Origin: Gonocerus acuteangulatus
Lineage: Eukaryota; Arthropoda; Insecta; Hemiptera; Coreidae
DNA: 64,000 nucleotides
Direction of reading: 5' to 3'
NCBI GenBank assembly: GCA_946811695.1
Contig: OX328125.1
Span: 94,204,760 to 94,268,759 of the forward strand
Under the pieces are notes generated by a model, which was not told where the DNA came from, ran no database searches, and saw only the letters and a list, made by a program, of their open reading frames with translations. Below, in pieces: positions 12,060-23,039 of the stretch (positions within the stretch are counted from its first letter, which is position 1; every line of letters starts with the position of its first letter). A program made the translations under genes and the position numbers.

Positions 12060-12465
12060 TACATACCAAGCCGGGGTTCGGTTGTGTGGTACAAAACTAA
12101 ATTTTTTACAAAACAATGTGTACTATTTGGCCGACGTTTCGGCTTGAAATTCAAGCCTTTATCAAGACTGTAAAACAAGGATGACATAGTACTAATTTAT
12201 GTAGAAAAGGATAAAAGGAAAAACATTTAAACCTGTATCCATCTGCCTTTAATTTAATGCCTAACTGTAACACAATTACCAAATGTATCATTGTTCATCT
12301 TCATAAATTTTTCCTTTTACTCTTTCTGCATATAAATTAGTATTAATTTTGTTCATCCTTGTTTTCAGCCGTGTTGAACGCTTGATTTTGTAGCCGAAAC
12401 ATCGGCAAAAATAAACACATTTTCCTATAAACATTGGCGGTACCACTCGTCGGAACCCGGCAGAA
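12060..12465. mobile_element. inverted-repeat element with two CGTTTCGG-type cores
   Basis: 12075-12240 and 12290-12450 are imperfect inverted copies: CCGACGTTTCGGC at 12131 answers GTAGCCGAAACATCGGC near 12391, and CAAGGATGA near 12177 answers TCATCCTTG near 12353. On the minus strand the left copy reads a degraded CTGATGA, then GGCTTGAA..TTCAAGCC (an 8-bp stem), then GAAACGTCGGC. The family also occurs at 31041-31555. It looks like a non-autonomous repeat built from paired ends. Confidence 0.5.
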
Positions 12466-12571
12466 TATCTATCTGTGGGATCCCAATGGTCAACTGTCTA
12501 CTTTCAATGACGTTATAAACGAAAAGTTTCGTTGCGATGAAAAGAACAAACCTAATGCCCAATACCCTGTG

Positions 12572-12676
<105 letters not shown>

Positions 12677-12907
12677 TAAACACTTTATTATAAACGAATA
12701 AAATGGGCTACCCAATTACATTGGGTTGCTAGATACACAGCGTGCTTATGATCCATTCGGAATTAGGGTTAATTTATAGGCTGAAGATGTTAGGAGTTCA
12801 AAACGAGAAATGGCGAATAAAGAAGATGAAGACTAAAGAAGGCTATAGTGATAGAAGAGAAGGAATTTATGATATTGAGGAGGAATTTATAGAATTGAAA
12901 ATATAGT

Positions 12908-13260
12908 CTAAAGTATATAAGGAACAGTGTGTATAAGGAGACAGTGTGAATGGATGATAAGCACTGAGAGGCCGTAGATTATGTCCAGTGTGTCCACTAA
13001 TATAGACTTGGCTAATGCTGCCAGCTGGTCTGTGGTCAGTCCAAGATCTTCAAGGAAGAGTGCTGTGCTCTTCAGAATGGTCCCTCTTGATCCGAACCAT
13101 AGTCCTTTTACTATGTACTTCCGCTTCCCAAATTCATCTTGGAACTTCTCTTGGTAGTATGCCGTGCATTTCGAGTATATGTTCTTCTTTTCGGCATCTA
13201 CTTTTTTATCCTCTTCGATATTATTGCTTTCGAAGCGTATTTAAGGATCGAGGATAGAAG
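12908..13260 (-). pseudogene. R2/NeSL-like LINE C-terminus with restriction-like endonuclease end
   Basis: The minus frame reads ILDP, a TAA stop where the family has Thr, IRFE, then KVDAEKKNIYSKC, a glycine-rich GLWFGSRGTI, and LAKSILVDTLDIIY, ending at TAG 12908-12910. This parallels the 36.8-kb element block by block (ILDPTIRFE, VDKEKKSIYEKC, GLLFGARGSI, LGRSILKDSIRI), which retains more of the restriction-like endonuclease. The two are clearly related but diverged, so they are independent insertions. Only the part after the catalytic PD..D motif survives. Confidence 0.7.
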
Positions 13261-14211
13261 GATATCATAAAAATGTTTTATAATATCATATTATAAAAAT
13301 GTTTTCATGCGTAAAAATATAAAAGCTACATTCCTTCCGAAAAATGTGAGCTGACTATTATGAAAAACTAAGAGTGAGAGGAGAGGAGAGGAGAGGGTTA
13401 GGGAACGAACGTCCTCCAGAGGCCGACGGCTCAACACCGTTAATGTGTTGTTTGCTATTACAAGGCCAGGGACCCCTTCCACCGTCTCTCTTTCAGCATT
13501 AGCTCACAAGCCACTTTCTTACACACACCGCTCATGTTTATGGCTCTTACCCAAAAGGAAACTCTCTCTCTCTTCATTCCCGAGGAGAATGGTGACGATT
13601 AAGAAATAGCATAGCTTCCCGTACGTAAATGCAGACATGCCCGTTAAAGAGAAGGAAAATCCTCTGCCACTTCATCGGACCTTAAGAAGCAGAGAGAAAT
13701 GCCTCCAGAGACCATTTATGATAGCCTGTAGGAAGGATGAGTTCGCAAATGGTAAAGTAAAAACTGGCTCCCGGGTAACGGGACTTTTTCAACCGTGACG
13801 ATTTTGGAAACTTTCCACAGATGGAAGTGGAATAAATCAGTAAGCTAGTGACTTATGGAACCCCGTAGGTATTCAAAGCGGCAGCAGTGGACTTAATGAT
13901 TCAATCATAATACCGCCACTCAATTAATTAAATTGATACGAGTAAAAAATATTACTCGACCTACAGGTCTTCGTATAAGACATTATCCTACTAATTAACA
14001 TTTCTTTCACACCAATCACCAATATGTATTTACTGGAAAAATTTACCATGGCACGAATTATCACCAAGCGAGAACTGTTAATAATTTCCTACAACTCCTT
14101 AGATGTTATTCCGCCTTGAAATGTCACCTACAAATTCATTAGGAATTTCAAAGACCTTACAAAAGTCCTTCCCCTTTACATTCTGCCTGGACTCGAGGCT
14201 CCTGGTGAAGA
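13261..14211. other. no recognisable gene
   Basis: Contains a short GAGAG-rich purine stretch near 13375-13398. Nothing else could be assigned. Confidence 0.4.
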
Positions 14212-14855
14212 AGCTAATGTACAGGTAAATGAAAAAACGTCTAGTTCCTTCACAACATGTTGTGAAGGAACTAGACGTATTTTCATTTACCTGAAGATCT
14301 TCCTTCTCTGCCAGCAACCTCAAAGTTTTTGAAACATGGCTTGTCAAGCTTCTGCTGGAGTCAAAATGTGGCATAATATTAAAAATGTTGTGAAGGAACT
14401 AGACGTATTTTCATTTACCTGAAGATCTTCCTTCTCTGCCAGCAACCTCAAAGTTTTTGAAACATGGCTTGTCAAGCTTCTGCTGGAGTCAAAATGTGGC
14501 ATAATATTAAAAATGTTGTGAAGGAACTAGACGTATTTTCATTTACCTGAAGATCTTCCTTCTCTGCCAGCAACCTCAAAGTTCCTGAAACATGGCTTGT
14601 CAAGCTTCTGCTGGAGTCAAAATGTGGCATAATATTAAAAATGTTGTGAAGGAACTAGACGTATTTTCATTTACCTGAAGATCTTCCTTCTCTGCCAGCA
14701 ACCTCAAAGTTTTTGAAACATGGCTTGTCAAGCTTCTGCTGGAGTCAAAATGTGGCATAATATTAAAAATGTTGTGAAGGAACTAGACGTTTTTTCATTT
14801 ACCTGAAGATCTTCCTTCTCTGCCAGCAACCTCAAAGTTTTTTCAGCTAATGTAC
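14212..14855. repeat. 128-bp tandem array, about 4.5 units, bounded by an 11-bp direct repeat
   Basis: Units start GTTGTGAAGG at 14259, 14387, 14515, 14643 and 14771; the spacing is exactly 128 each time, and the last unit stops at about 14841. Units are almost identical (for example TTTTTG versus TTCCTG near 14582). Upstream, 14223-14256 is an inverted copy of the first 34 bases of a unit, forming a hairpin with 14259-14292. AGCTAATGTAC occurs at 14212-14222 and again at 14845-14855, enclosing the whole structure like a target-site duplication. Confidence 0.95.
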
Positions 14856-14929
14856 TTGTTAGGTGATAAACAACAATTAAACGTCAAACAGTCAATATAA
14901 GAAGGACTAAAGAATCTAGTTTAAAATAA

Positions 14930-15110
14930 TTAACAAGGTTCGCAGGTTCGATTCCCTCTAGGGGATTCGATGATCACTCGGGGTGGTGGCTTTTCTTTGG
15001 AATAAAACAAAAGACATCAGCCTTATCCTGTCTAGAAAAGGGGGGGGTGGTCTATAGATAGCCCGCCCTAAAATTATAAGTTAAATTTAAATAAAATAAT
15101 TAAACAAAGA
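14930..15110 (+). mobile_element. SINE-A copy, 5'-truncated
   Basis: Begins near the B box (GCAGGTTCGATTCCC) and continues through GGGGTGGTGGCTTTTC and TATAGATAGCCCGCCC to an AAATTTAAAT end, matching the 47.7-kb copy. The A-box half is missing or unrecognisable. Confidence 0.6.
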
Positions 15111-15147
15111 TGTTAAACTACATATATTTTTGGGAATTCAATTATTA

Positions 15148-15998
15148 TCTACTATATATATGTCAAATACCACTCACTCACCGACCTATCAACGGCCAGG
15201 CCCAAACCACTTGACAGAAAAGTTTGAAATTTTGCATTGACACTCCCTTTACACCGTAAACACTAGCTAAGAAAGGTCTCTTTGGTATTAAAATTTTTAA
15301 GTAGCTTTAATTGGGTTTGAATTTTTAGTGGGTTAGAGCAGGCAAGCCTAGAGAGCATGCGTTGCTAGGACGATAACAGAACAGCTGTTACCGTACTCTG
15401 CATATTTCATAGTATTATTTTTAATTGCGGTAAATTTCAACTATGATGACAGTCCGTGAATTACTAGAAATAAACTGTCCCTCGAAGAGTTTACGTTATG
15501 AGGGATAAAATCACCATTTCAAATGCGAATCTTTTCAATTTGTCCCCCATAGAGTTAATACCTGGTGATGGTCCATCTGAGGTAATAATATCCCGAACCT
15601 TTGCACAGCCTCCTCACCCATCAGCATCCCCAGTCAGAACACTTCATGGTAATGCTTCCAAATATATGGGGTGTTTCAAAATGACATCTGAGAAACAGAA
15701 ATTTTAAGATACATTTATTATAGACAACGAAATTTAAACTGTATTGGTTACACAGCTGTTACTGGTGACCTATAGATAACGGGTTATCTGTTTCTTGACA
15801 CTGATCCGGAGCGCCCCAGCGTCAAGAAACATTATACTTTGATTACTTATCAATTGATGTATAACGTACAGTATGACGGGATCCATGCAATAATAAACAG
15901 GAAAAAATTATATAGTAGCGATAATTTTTATGATCCATTTTTTAACGCAATAAAAAAACTACATATCTGCCGTGACGAAGCACGGGCTTTCAGCTAGT
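15148..15998 (+). mobile_element. non-autonomous Helitron, both ends visible
   Basis: Starts TCTACTATATATATG at 15148 directly after an A, and ends CTAGT at 15994-15998 directly before a T. Just upstream of the end is the hairpin CCGTG-ACGAAG-CACGG (15970-15985), then GCTTTCAG. A 5' TC, a short 3' hairpin, a CTRRT end and A|T target are the defining Helitron features. The 5' interior has the CACTCACTCACCGAC wording common in insect copies. The 851 bp encode no Rep or helicase; the 69-aa frame at 15498-15707 shows no known domain. A pair of TTTCTTGACAC/GTCAAGAAAC words at 15801-15835 forms an internal hairpin. Confidence 0.75.
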
Positions 15999-16084
15999 TA
16001 TTTATAATAATATAATAAAGAGAAAACAAAAAAACTTTTTTTTTTTAACATTTATCACTACCCTTATTTTCCAGAATTCAAGGA

Positions 16085-16190
16085 ATGGTTCGGATTCGGC
16101 TATAAGACAACGTTAGATTTTCAACAAAAATCCATATTTCTAACGTTTCGGAAGTCTCTTTGGCAGCCTTTTTCAGTTATGAAAATATAT
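16085..16190 (-). mobile_element. fragment of the 17.1-kb palindrome family
   Basis: GGATTCGGCTA near 16094, a GTTAGATTTTCA stretch, then TAACGTTTCGG and GGCAGCCTTTTTCAG follow the order of the left arm at 17132-17218. On the minus strand the core is CTGAAAA..GAAACG, so the hammerhead core is mutated at a required base. Confidence 0.45.
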
Positions 16191-16667
16191 AAAGACAATT
16201 ACAAATGAGAAAAAAAAATAGGCAACATTTTCAACCATGAAACATTTTTTTTTTTTTTTTTTAAATGATAAAACATTTTTTCTTATGCATATAGTCCGGG
16301 CTAATAGCATAGATGTAGATGCGTGGCAAAAAAGAAAAAAAACTATATGTTCTCATATTAGCTTTGTATTTGTTCGTGTGCCAATCTCCCGAGAAGCGAG
16401 GCTCCATTAACAAGTAAAGAATAAAGATATTACAAGCCAATGGCCCGGAAGTGATTACCAGTCATTCGCCATTACCACCATCCCCGAGTAGCAGGTGGAT
16501 GAATTCCCACCATTCACAATCCATTAACTCCCTGGTACACTTCTCTCATTTCACCGTGTATATTGTTTCGTTGATAAGCTGTAAGATTAACTTTTTTTAT
16601 TATTTTTGTTTAAATAGAAATGTTTTATAGTTTTAGGAAAATAATCATAACTACTTGTAGGTCTCAA

Positions 16668-16730
16668 CTTTTTCTTTTTTTTTTTTTTTTCGTGAGTCGA
16701 CGGCTCAGGTCATTAGCACCATTTGAACCA
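16668..16730 (-). mobile_element. SINE 3'-tail fragment with poly-T (poly-A on minus strand)
   Basis: A T-rich tract (16675-16690) followed by GAGTCGACGGCTCAGGTCATTAGCACC matches the tail module seen at 23648, 24160, 36297 and 58215. Only the tail is visible. Confidence 0.45.
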
Positions 16731-17110
16731 ATGGTGTATCAATTTATTGAGTGTCGAGGACTATGTGCGAGTGATGTTCGGTTATTACAAGGTGGAGGTT
16801 AATGAGGGCTGATGGGTCACAAATTCAAAACAACAAAATAGTAAACAACGCTCAAGACCGTCCAATAAAGTACGTTCCCACGCCCTAGAGATGAAATGAA
16901 CACTACTTTTGTTAAAAACACAAATTCCTTAAAAAACGAAACAAAAAAAGCTAATAAGAAGAAAAACATTAAACTTCCCTAAAAGACAAACGAGTACCGT
17001 AATATATTTAAAAGCAGGGACGATGATGGGAAATGTCAAGGTTATTAAATGGCCTGCTTGATTAAGGATAATCTGATGAAATCCATATTGATTTAAAACA
17101 TTTTGTTTGC

Positions 17111-17474
17111 TACGAAGACAAGGTATAGTTGGGATTCGGCTAGGAGAAAAACGTCAGACTTTCAGGAAGAGATCTGTATTTGGACTTTTCGGCTGCACAT
17201 TGGCAGCCTTCTTCAGCACTAGAGAATGCCTAGGGGGGGGGGGGGGAGGAAGACCTCGAGAACAACTTAGGTAACCATGGTTAAATGTTGAACCATACAT
17301 TCAACCATGGTTACCTAAGTTGTTCTCGAGGTCTTCCTCCCTCCCCCCCCCCTAGGCATTCTCTAGTGCTGAAGAAGGCTGCCAATGTGCAGCCGAAAAG
17401 TCCAAATACAGATCTCTTCCTGAAAGTCTGACGTTTTTCTCCTAGCCGAATCCCAACTATACCTTGTCTTCGTA
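17111..17474. repeat. 364-bp near-perfect palindrome
   Basis: TACGAAGACAAGG at 17111 is answered by CCTTGTCTTCGTA ending at 17474. The arms match through a G-run (17234-17247) on the left and a C-rich run on the right, and the spacer is about 20 bp around 17290. Each arm carries a hammerhead-like core (on the plus strand CTGAAGA, A, GGCTGC..GCAGCC, GAAAAG near 17367-17400), with GAAAA rather than GAAAC. The two homopolymer runs differ slightly in length. Confidence 0.85.
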
Positions 17475-18400
17475 TCTCTGCAACGGCTAACTATCTCCAT
17501 CTTCATTTTGTTTGCTAATGTACAGTTTTTTTTTTAAGAAACTAGAACATTGGCTAGTATTTCACTGATAGTAGATTTCTGCTGCTTGAGAAAAATATGT
17601 ATTTTCTTTCTCTTGTTTTTTTTAAAGAATTTTTTACTTGGAAACTTCTGATATTGTTAGAATAATTTTGATTTCATTAGTGATTTATTCAATTCTTTAC
17701 TAATGAAAATATATATAGAGCACACAACCAAGTAGGTACATTATAAAAATAAATATCTGCTGCTAAATCAAGGGACTCTTATTATCTTTCAGAATGACAA
17801 TTTTTAATCTTTAAATTTTTCATCTTTATTTACCGTCTGGAGGAGAAGTAACCCTGACTTTTAACCTCCATTAGCGTACAAATGGTAATTTTATGATTCC
17901 GAGAAGGATTTAGATTTCTTCCTAGCCTCTGCTCATTTCCATAGTGTATTATTCAATAGACATCAAGGTATACTTTGATTGTTAAATAATACGTATAAAC
18001 AAGACAGAAATCAAACAATTGTGTGTTCACACTCACGCAAGTGAGTGCGTGTGGAATCAACTTGAACAACACTTTGCTGATTTATTAGGATATTATCAAT
18101 AAGATTCGTCGTCCAAGGGTCAGAATTACGTTGATGGCCTATTTCGTAGGCCCACCTAGCATTTAATGAGTATCTACAAAGCTATAGCCATAACGCTGAT
18201 CACAATTTCTACCTTACGTGCGGTGCGGAAGGCTTTTTTCTTTTCTTTATTTAAATATTTACCAAGATGGAAGTTTTCAAAATTGTTAAATAGAATATTA
18301 TATTTTGTTAAAGTAAATAGTGATCCTAATCTCAACAATTTATCATGAGTGGGCAGGAGGCCAATGAATAAAATTCCAAACTAACATAATAGTCAATTTA
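17475..18400. other. no recognisable element
   Basis: AT-rich sequence with short poly-T runs. A GTGTGTTCACACTCACGCAAGTGAGTGCGTGTG region near 18022 contains a nested inverted repeat (CACTCACGC/GAGTGCGTG). No coding pattern. Confidence 0.4.
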
Positions 18401-18408
18401 TTAACATA

Positions 18409-18448
18409 GCTCTACACGTTTCGCATCATCTGGCGCCTCTTCAGGAGC
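18409..18448 (-). ncRNA. hammerhead ribozyme fold, single copy
   Basis: Minus strand: GCTC (stem I), CTGAAGA, G, a short stem II (GCG..TGC with one G-U pair), GAAA, C GT G as minimal stem III, T A, then GAGC pairing with the first strand. It has the same layout and cleavage triplet (GTA) as the 2.9- and 42.8-kb copies, but is not part of an obvious palindrome. Stem II is the weakest element. Confidence 0.6.
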
Positions 18449-18884
18449 ATAACAACTAAGTACAGCCTAAGAATGTAGGCGAACCTTCAGAACTAAAGAT
18501 CAACTCCATAGCAACGATCAAATTAAAATATTTATTGAGTCCAAAACATATTTATTTTTATTGAGTCCAAAACATAAAAATCGAATTGAGATAATTTTAA
18601 TTTAAAGTACTTATACATATTCCTTATAATATAATATACCTGTGTATATTTATTTATTTTATATTCCTTTATTTACTATTATTTTGTTGTTTTCAGTTTC
18701 ATTTATTTTGTTATACTTTATAATTATTTATTTCATTTTATTTATCTTTTTCTTTTTGACTGAGACAGATTTTCATAGTGATAAACTGTAAGGAGACCAT
18801 CGCCAAACTTTACGGGTCTCTGAAAACAAAGAAATAAATAAAAACAAAACATAAAATTCGAGATTAGTCACAGAATTGAAAACT

Positions 18885-19260
18885 CTCCTGCCAAGAGAAG
18901 GGTTGTAACCTATAGAAACCCGTCGTAAAATCATGGGCGTATATAGAAAATAATTTCGGAGAGGGCTGGGAAAATTTCGGGGGGGGGGGGGGCTGAGACC
19001 ATTTCCGGTGTATGGAATACTAAGAATTTAGATCTTGGAAGGATTTTAGTCAACTTAAACGCTATTACACCCAAAAAAGAATATGTTTTATGAACTAAAT
19101 GATCTTATTTAATTTATTTTTAAGGGTTTTATGAAATGTTTACCGATCAAATCAAAATTTCGGGGGGCTGCAGCCCCCTCAGCCCCCCCCCTTATATACG
19201 CCCATGCGTAAAATTCGTTATCAATAATAAATGGACGTTTACATTAAAATAAATATAGTG
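18885..19260 (+). mobile_element. SINE-A copy split by a MITE
   Basis: Left part 18885-18931 reads ...GAAGGGTTGTAACCTATAGAAACCCGT and the right part 19207-19260 reads TCGTTATCAATAATAAATGGACG, together following the SINE-A body of 3981-4180. The interruption is the MITE at 18932-19206, whose target duplication CGTAAAAT corresponds to CCTAAAAT of the SINE. The SINE therefore predates the MITE. Confidence 0.65.
18932..19206. mobile_element. hAT-type MITE, copy 1
   Basis: Terminal inverted repeats start CATGGGCGTATATA and end TATATACGCCCATG. The element is flanked by the exact 8-bp duplication CGTAAAAT at 18924-18931 and 19207-19214; 8-bp duplications are characteristic of hAT transposases. The 275-bp interior has G/C-runs beside each end and no coding capacity. 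Copies 2 and 3 lie at 22776-23039 and 57031-57282. Confidence 0.85.
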
Positions 19261-20410
19261 TTGGTTAATTATATTCCCTAGCAATTGTGATGATTCTCCA
19301 ATATAATGTATTATAGTTAACTGCAAGTTTTACTTTGATTTGCTAGCAACATCAGGATTGCTGTTGCTACATCAATGATGAAAGGAATCAATTTTTCCTC
19401 TCGATACAGCCCCGAAGGAAGTCAGTAAAAATACAATCTGATTATATATACATATATATTTTTTGTTATTAAAGAATGTAGTGTCCATCTCTACAATCAC
19501 AAAGGTCAACTGTCTCTTCTGGATTTCCTAAAGCATCATTTCTATTTAATAGTACGTTTGAAGGTAATCCATAATCAAATTAATGCAGGGTATTTTGTAA
19601 TATCTAATTAAGCTTTGAGTCTACTTGGATAAGAGATTGCATAATAATGATAGAACTATTATTACAAAAGAGGGGTTTCCTTTAGCACCCAAGTGTGCTA
19701 AGTTTTGTAAAAACGTTGAGCAAATGTTTACACAAGCTGATAGAATTGGCTTAGATGGCTTGCTCATCTCCACTCTTGCCTAAGACTGTTGCTCAAATTA
19801 CGGCCAATGAGTAAGTGTTCTTATCGTATTTTATGCGTTATTTCAGATGACATCGTTTGTCTGGTGTCACGTTTGATCTTTCGTAAATGTGATGTAAGAT
19901 CCTAACGTCACGATTAAATAAACATAGAAGGCAATAAAAGTTGAATAAATTATTCAAACTCTTACAGCTAGACATTCCTTAATTATTTTATTACAAAAAA
20001 AAAAGTAACTTCATGAGTACATATAAATGAAAGATTAATTAGTTAATTTATGATTTTAATAATAACATTATTATAAATTACCATTAAATAGCAGGGAAAT
20101 TTATTAAAGATATAAAAATATACAATGATTTACTAGCACAGATTTACTAGTTTGACAAACTTATCAGGAGCCTAATCAATTAAAATCAGTTGACTGCTAG
20201 GTGCCATTATTGATAGCTTCTATCAATTTGGATCATCAACTAATTTGGAAATTGGACAAGCCAAAAAAATAAAAATCTAAAATTGGGTGATTAAAAAAAA
20301 ACACTTAAAGTCTCCTAATGTCGTTCTTTAACAGTGAACTTATAAAAGATTTTTGGCAAGTAATTCATTTATATTTTAATTCATAATTTACAAATGACAA
20401 TATATAATCA
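19261..20410. other. no recognisable element
   Basis: AT-rich, with a short GCTAGCAACATCAGGATTGC area near 19340. Nothing assignable. Confidence 0.4.
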
Positions 20411-20411
20411 A

Positions 20412-21125
20412 TAAATATAATAAAATTCTAACGGATCGCTGTCTGTACGTGGAAGAAATATGGGAAAAAATACTATTGGGGCCACAAACAATGATTTTTA
20501 GAATTTTTGTCTGTTTATCTGTGCGCGCTAATCTCAGAAAAGGCCTATCCGATTTAGTTGCGGTTGTCACTAATATATTGAGGTTAGCTTCATTTAACAT
20601 TTAGTGTTTCTTTCATGTTAATCGGTTTATAAATAAAAACATTTATGCCAATGTAAAGAATCACGTCGAACATTTCATGAACTATCGTTAACACGATACA
20701 CACCAGAGTTTTTTGTTTTTTTCGTCATGAAACTTGGTATATAGTGTTCCCCTACCAAATGATTGTACAAGTTCGTTACCCAGCAAAATTGGTTCATCTG
20801 GAGAGGGGGGGGGATTACTCCGGACCCAAAGTTATTATTCGCCCATACCGGCCGCGATTAATGTAGTATTGCAAAGAAACTCAAATCGGAATTAGTTGTG
20901 GAAATATTAAAAGAAAAATATGTTGTAAAAATAAACTAAATCGGTTTATTAGGAGTGGGGGGGGGGTTATTCTGGACCCAAATTACCAACTTGCCATTAC
21001 CAGCCATAATCTATCTCTACATAATATAATATTCTAACGGATCGCTGTGTGTAGATATATGGGGAAAAATACTATTGAGGGCCTTTATCAACGCAATAGT
21101 ATCCAAAACAATGATTTTTAGAATA
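20412..21125 (+). repeat. direct repeats flanking a partial family X copy
   Basis: TTCTAACGGATCGCTGT occurs at about 20428 and 21034, each followed by GGGAAAAAATACTATT-like and CAATGATTTTTAGAAT words: a diverged direct repeat of about 110 bp. Between them, 20690-21010 matches the 5' part of family X (TTAACACGATA..CCAGAGTTTTTTG, then two G-run units with ACTCCGGACCC or equivalent). The flanking repeats could be ends of an older element into which X inserted, or a duplicated unit. Confidence 0.5.
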
Positions 21126-21511
21126 TAATTTATTTACATCTGCTTATAAAAATTGAAAATTTATCAATTTATGTTATTTTCCTAGGGAGGGAGTTTTCAA
21201 TACCGGCATCAGTATGCAGAAAGTTTTTTTTTTTAATTAAAGGAGGTTGCATGTTCCTTTATTTCCAATTTATCCGTCTTGTCGATGTAAATTATTTTTC
21301 GCACATTTCAAAACTGTTTAAATATGTTTTACATACATTTTAAAATACGTTAGGCGTAGAAAAGAATGTACATATAGCCTTTAAAAATGCTCCAGATGAG
21401 CCACTAAAGGTGCGAAACTAGTGGAAGCGTGATAATTAGATTACATTTAATAATTCATAAATATTATTTTTACTATAGTATATGAATATTATTGCACTAA
21501 AGATTTTTTCT

Positions 21512-21750
21512 TCTAGTGTCTTCGTTTATCGGTTGAATTCGGCCTCCTTGGCCATCCCTAGGCCAACCCAGCCTTCAATTAATTTATTAATGGGTACCTT
21601 GGGTGCTAATGACTCTAGCAGTCGAAGTAGCCAAGGGGAAAATCAGGCGGCCGGAGCATAGTACGGACCACGCTATCTCCCTAGTGTGCCATATGGTCAT
21701 GAATCAGATACATCTATAGTATCTGCCCCTCAGGGCTCTCGTTTTTTAAA
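21512..21750 (+). mobile_element. SINE-B copy, body
   Basis: Matches the reverse complement of 137-340 over most of its length, including CAACCCAGCCTTCAATTAAT and GCTATCTCCCTAGTGTGCC. It contains the GGTGCTAATGACTCTAGCAG tail-type motif at about 21610. The tRNA-like head is not recognisable upstream, so it is probably 5'-truncated. Confidence 0.6.
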
Positions 21751-22527
21751 TATTATTTGACCATCGGAATTCATAAGTAGATTTAATATGGTCCATTTCC
21801 AACAATTATTTAACTACGATTAGCCAAAGCACACTACTTCCTGGGGGTGGATAAAAGAACTTCTGTTCTAAACCAAGTATTTTTGTATGAAGTTTCTTCG
21901 AGATTCGGAACCCCCCTCGCCTATTTATCACGAAAATTCGCTCAAAACGTGTTCAATGGGTGGAGTGAATAAAAGCTAGCAATTGCTAGAACTAGGTATT
22001 TTCCAAGCAATTGCTAAGGGCCGAGTGAATAAAAAGGTTAGCTGCAGCTAGGCCTAGCATTTGCTTAGTTTATCACGGTTCCTAGCTGCAGCTAGGTAGA
22101 AGGTGTGAATAAAGAGCTGTGACTAGGTTCTAAGGGTAGCAATTGCTAAGGAAAAAGCTAGTCTGGTCTGGGTCATTCTAGCTTTTTAGTTAGTTGTTTC
22201 TTTTCGCTCAATCATGGCGGCGTTTACGCATGTTCGAAAGGAAAAGGAGTATTATGAGCGCCGGGACGTCTTCACGTTTTATTTTCATCTTCGTTAGCTA
22301 CATTTCCTGCAGTAAAACGATTCTTTGAAGTTCTGGAGTTGTCGGATGTTTTTTTTTTTCTTCCGTACCGTAAACCTCAACCATTTTCTCACTTTTTCAA
22401 TTTTGTATTTGCAATTTGTTGTAGCAGTGCTGGTTTCCTACTTCCTTGTTAGACGCTTTTCGGTGAATCCATTTGAATTCTTCCTGGGATTTTTGCCCTT
22501 GATCAATAATTTGTATAAATCTTTTCC

Positions 22528-22775
22528 CTACTGTTTCAATTTTATAGGCTTATTGCCGATGGCTTTTTGGTCGTATTTCTTCTTTATGCTTGATTTAGTG
22601 TTACTCACCAACTTATTTAACTGTGCAACAGTGACCTTTCGCCCTATGGAAAATTCATTACTAATGCTGTCCCAAGGAGGTTTTCTTTCTTTAATAGCAG
22701 CTAGTAATATAGATTTTTCCATTGCCACAGGATCATTGACTAATACATTTATAAAAAGTGAACGATCCAGGTCGG
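22528..22775 (-). pseudogene. Myb/SANT-like DNA-binding protein fragment
   Basis: The minus frame reads ...LLAAIKERKPPWDSISNEF, RKVTVAQLNKL, then SSIKKKYDQ before a stop at 22528. The W..I..EF, R.V.QL.KL and basic helix spacing match the C-terminal half of zeste/Myb_DNA-bind_5 type domains, which often accompany Harbinger transposons. The first 30 codons of the open frame (22866-22776) come from the MITE, not the protein. The domain's first helix is therefore missing, and this copy cannot make the normal product. The plus-strand frame 22325-22891 is a shadow. Confidence 0.5.
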
Positions 22776-22948
22776 CATGGGCGTATATAGAAAATAATTT
22801 CGGGAGAGGCTGGGAGTATTTGGGGGGAGGGCTGAGAGCATTTTGGGGAGTGTGGAATATTATCAATCTAGATCTTGGAATAGTTAGCTAATTAAAATGA
22901 TATTGCACCTAAAAGAAATTATTTTTTCTGACCAAAGTTGTATCATTT

Positions 22949-22982
<34 letters not shown>

Positions 22983-23039
22983 TATATATATCTTTACCGA
23001 TTTCGGAGGGGACTGCAGGCCCCCGTAATAGGGCCCATG
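22776..23039. mobile_element. hAT-type MITE, copy 2 (nested)
   Basis: Starts CATGGGCGTATATAG and ends GGGCCCATG, with the interior following copies 1 and 3 except for a T-run then TA-run at 22940-22990. The right end has lost the TATATACG stretch. Flanks CAGGTCGG and CGTGTCGA agree at 5 of 8 positions, consistent with an eroded 8-bp duplication. It interrupts the Myb-like frame. Confidence 0.75.

Noticed and set aside
14259..14841. CRISPR array
   Set aside because: The whole 128-bp unit repeats with no variable spacers; the setting is eukaryotic.
17234..17345. G-quadruplex regulatory element
   Set aside because: The G- and C-runs are the two arms of a palindrome and of slightly different length; homopolymer error or slippage explains them more simply.
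22325..22891. 188-aa plus-strand protein
   Set aside because: Hydrophobic translation of the strand opposite the Myb/SANT-like frame, running into the inserted MITE.
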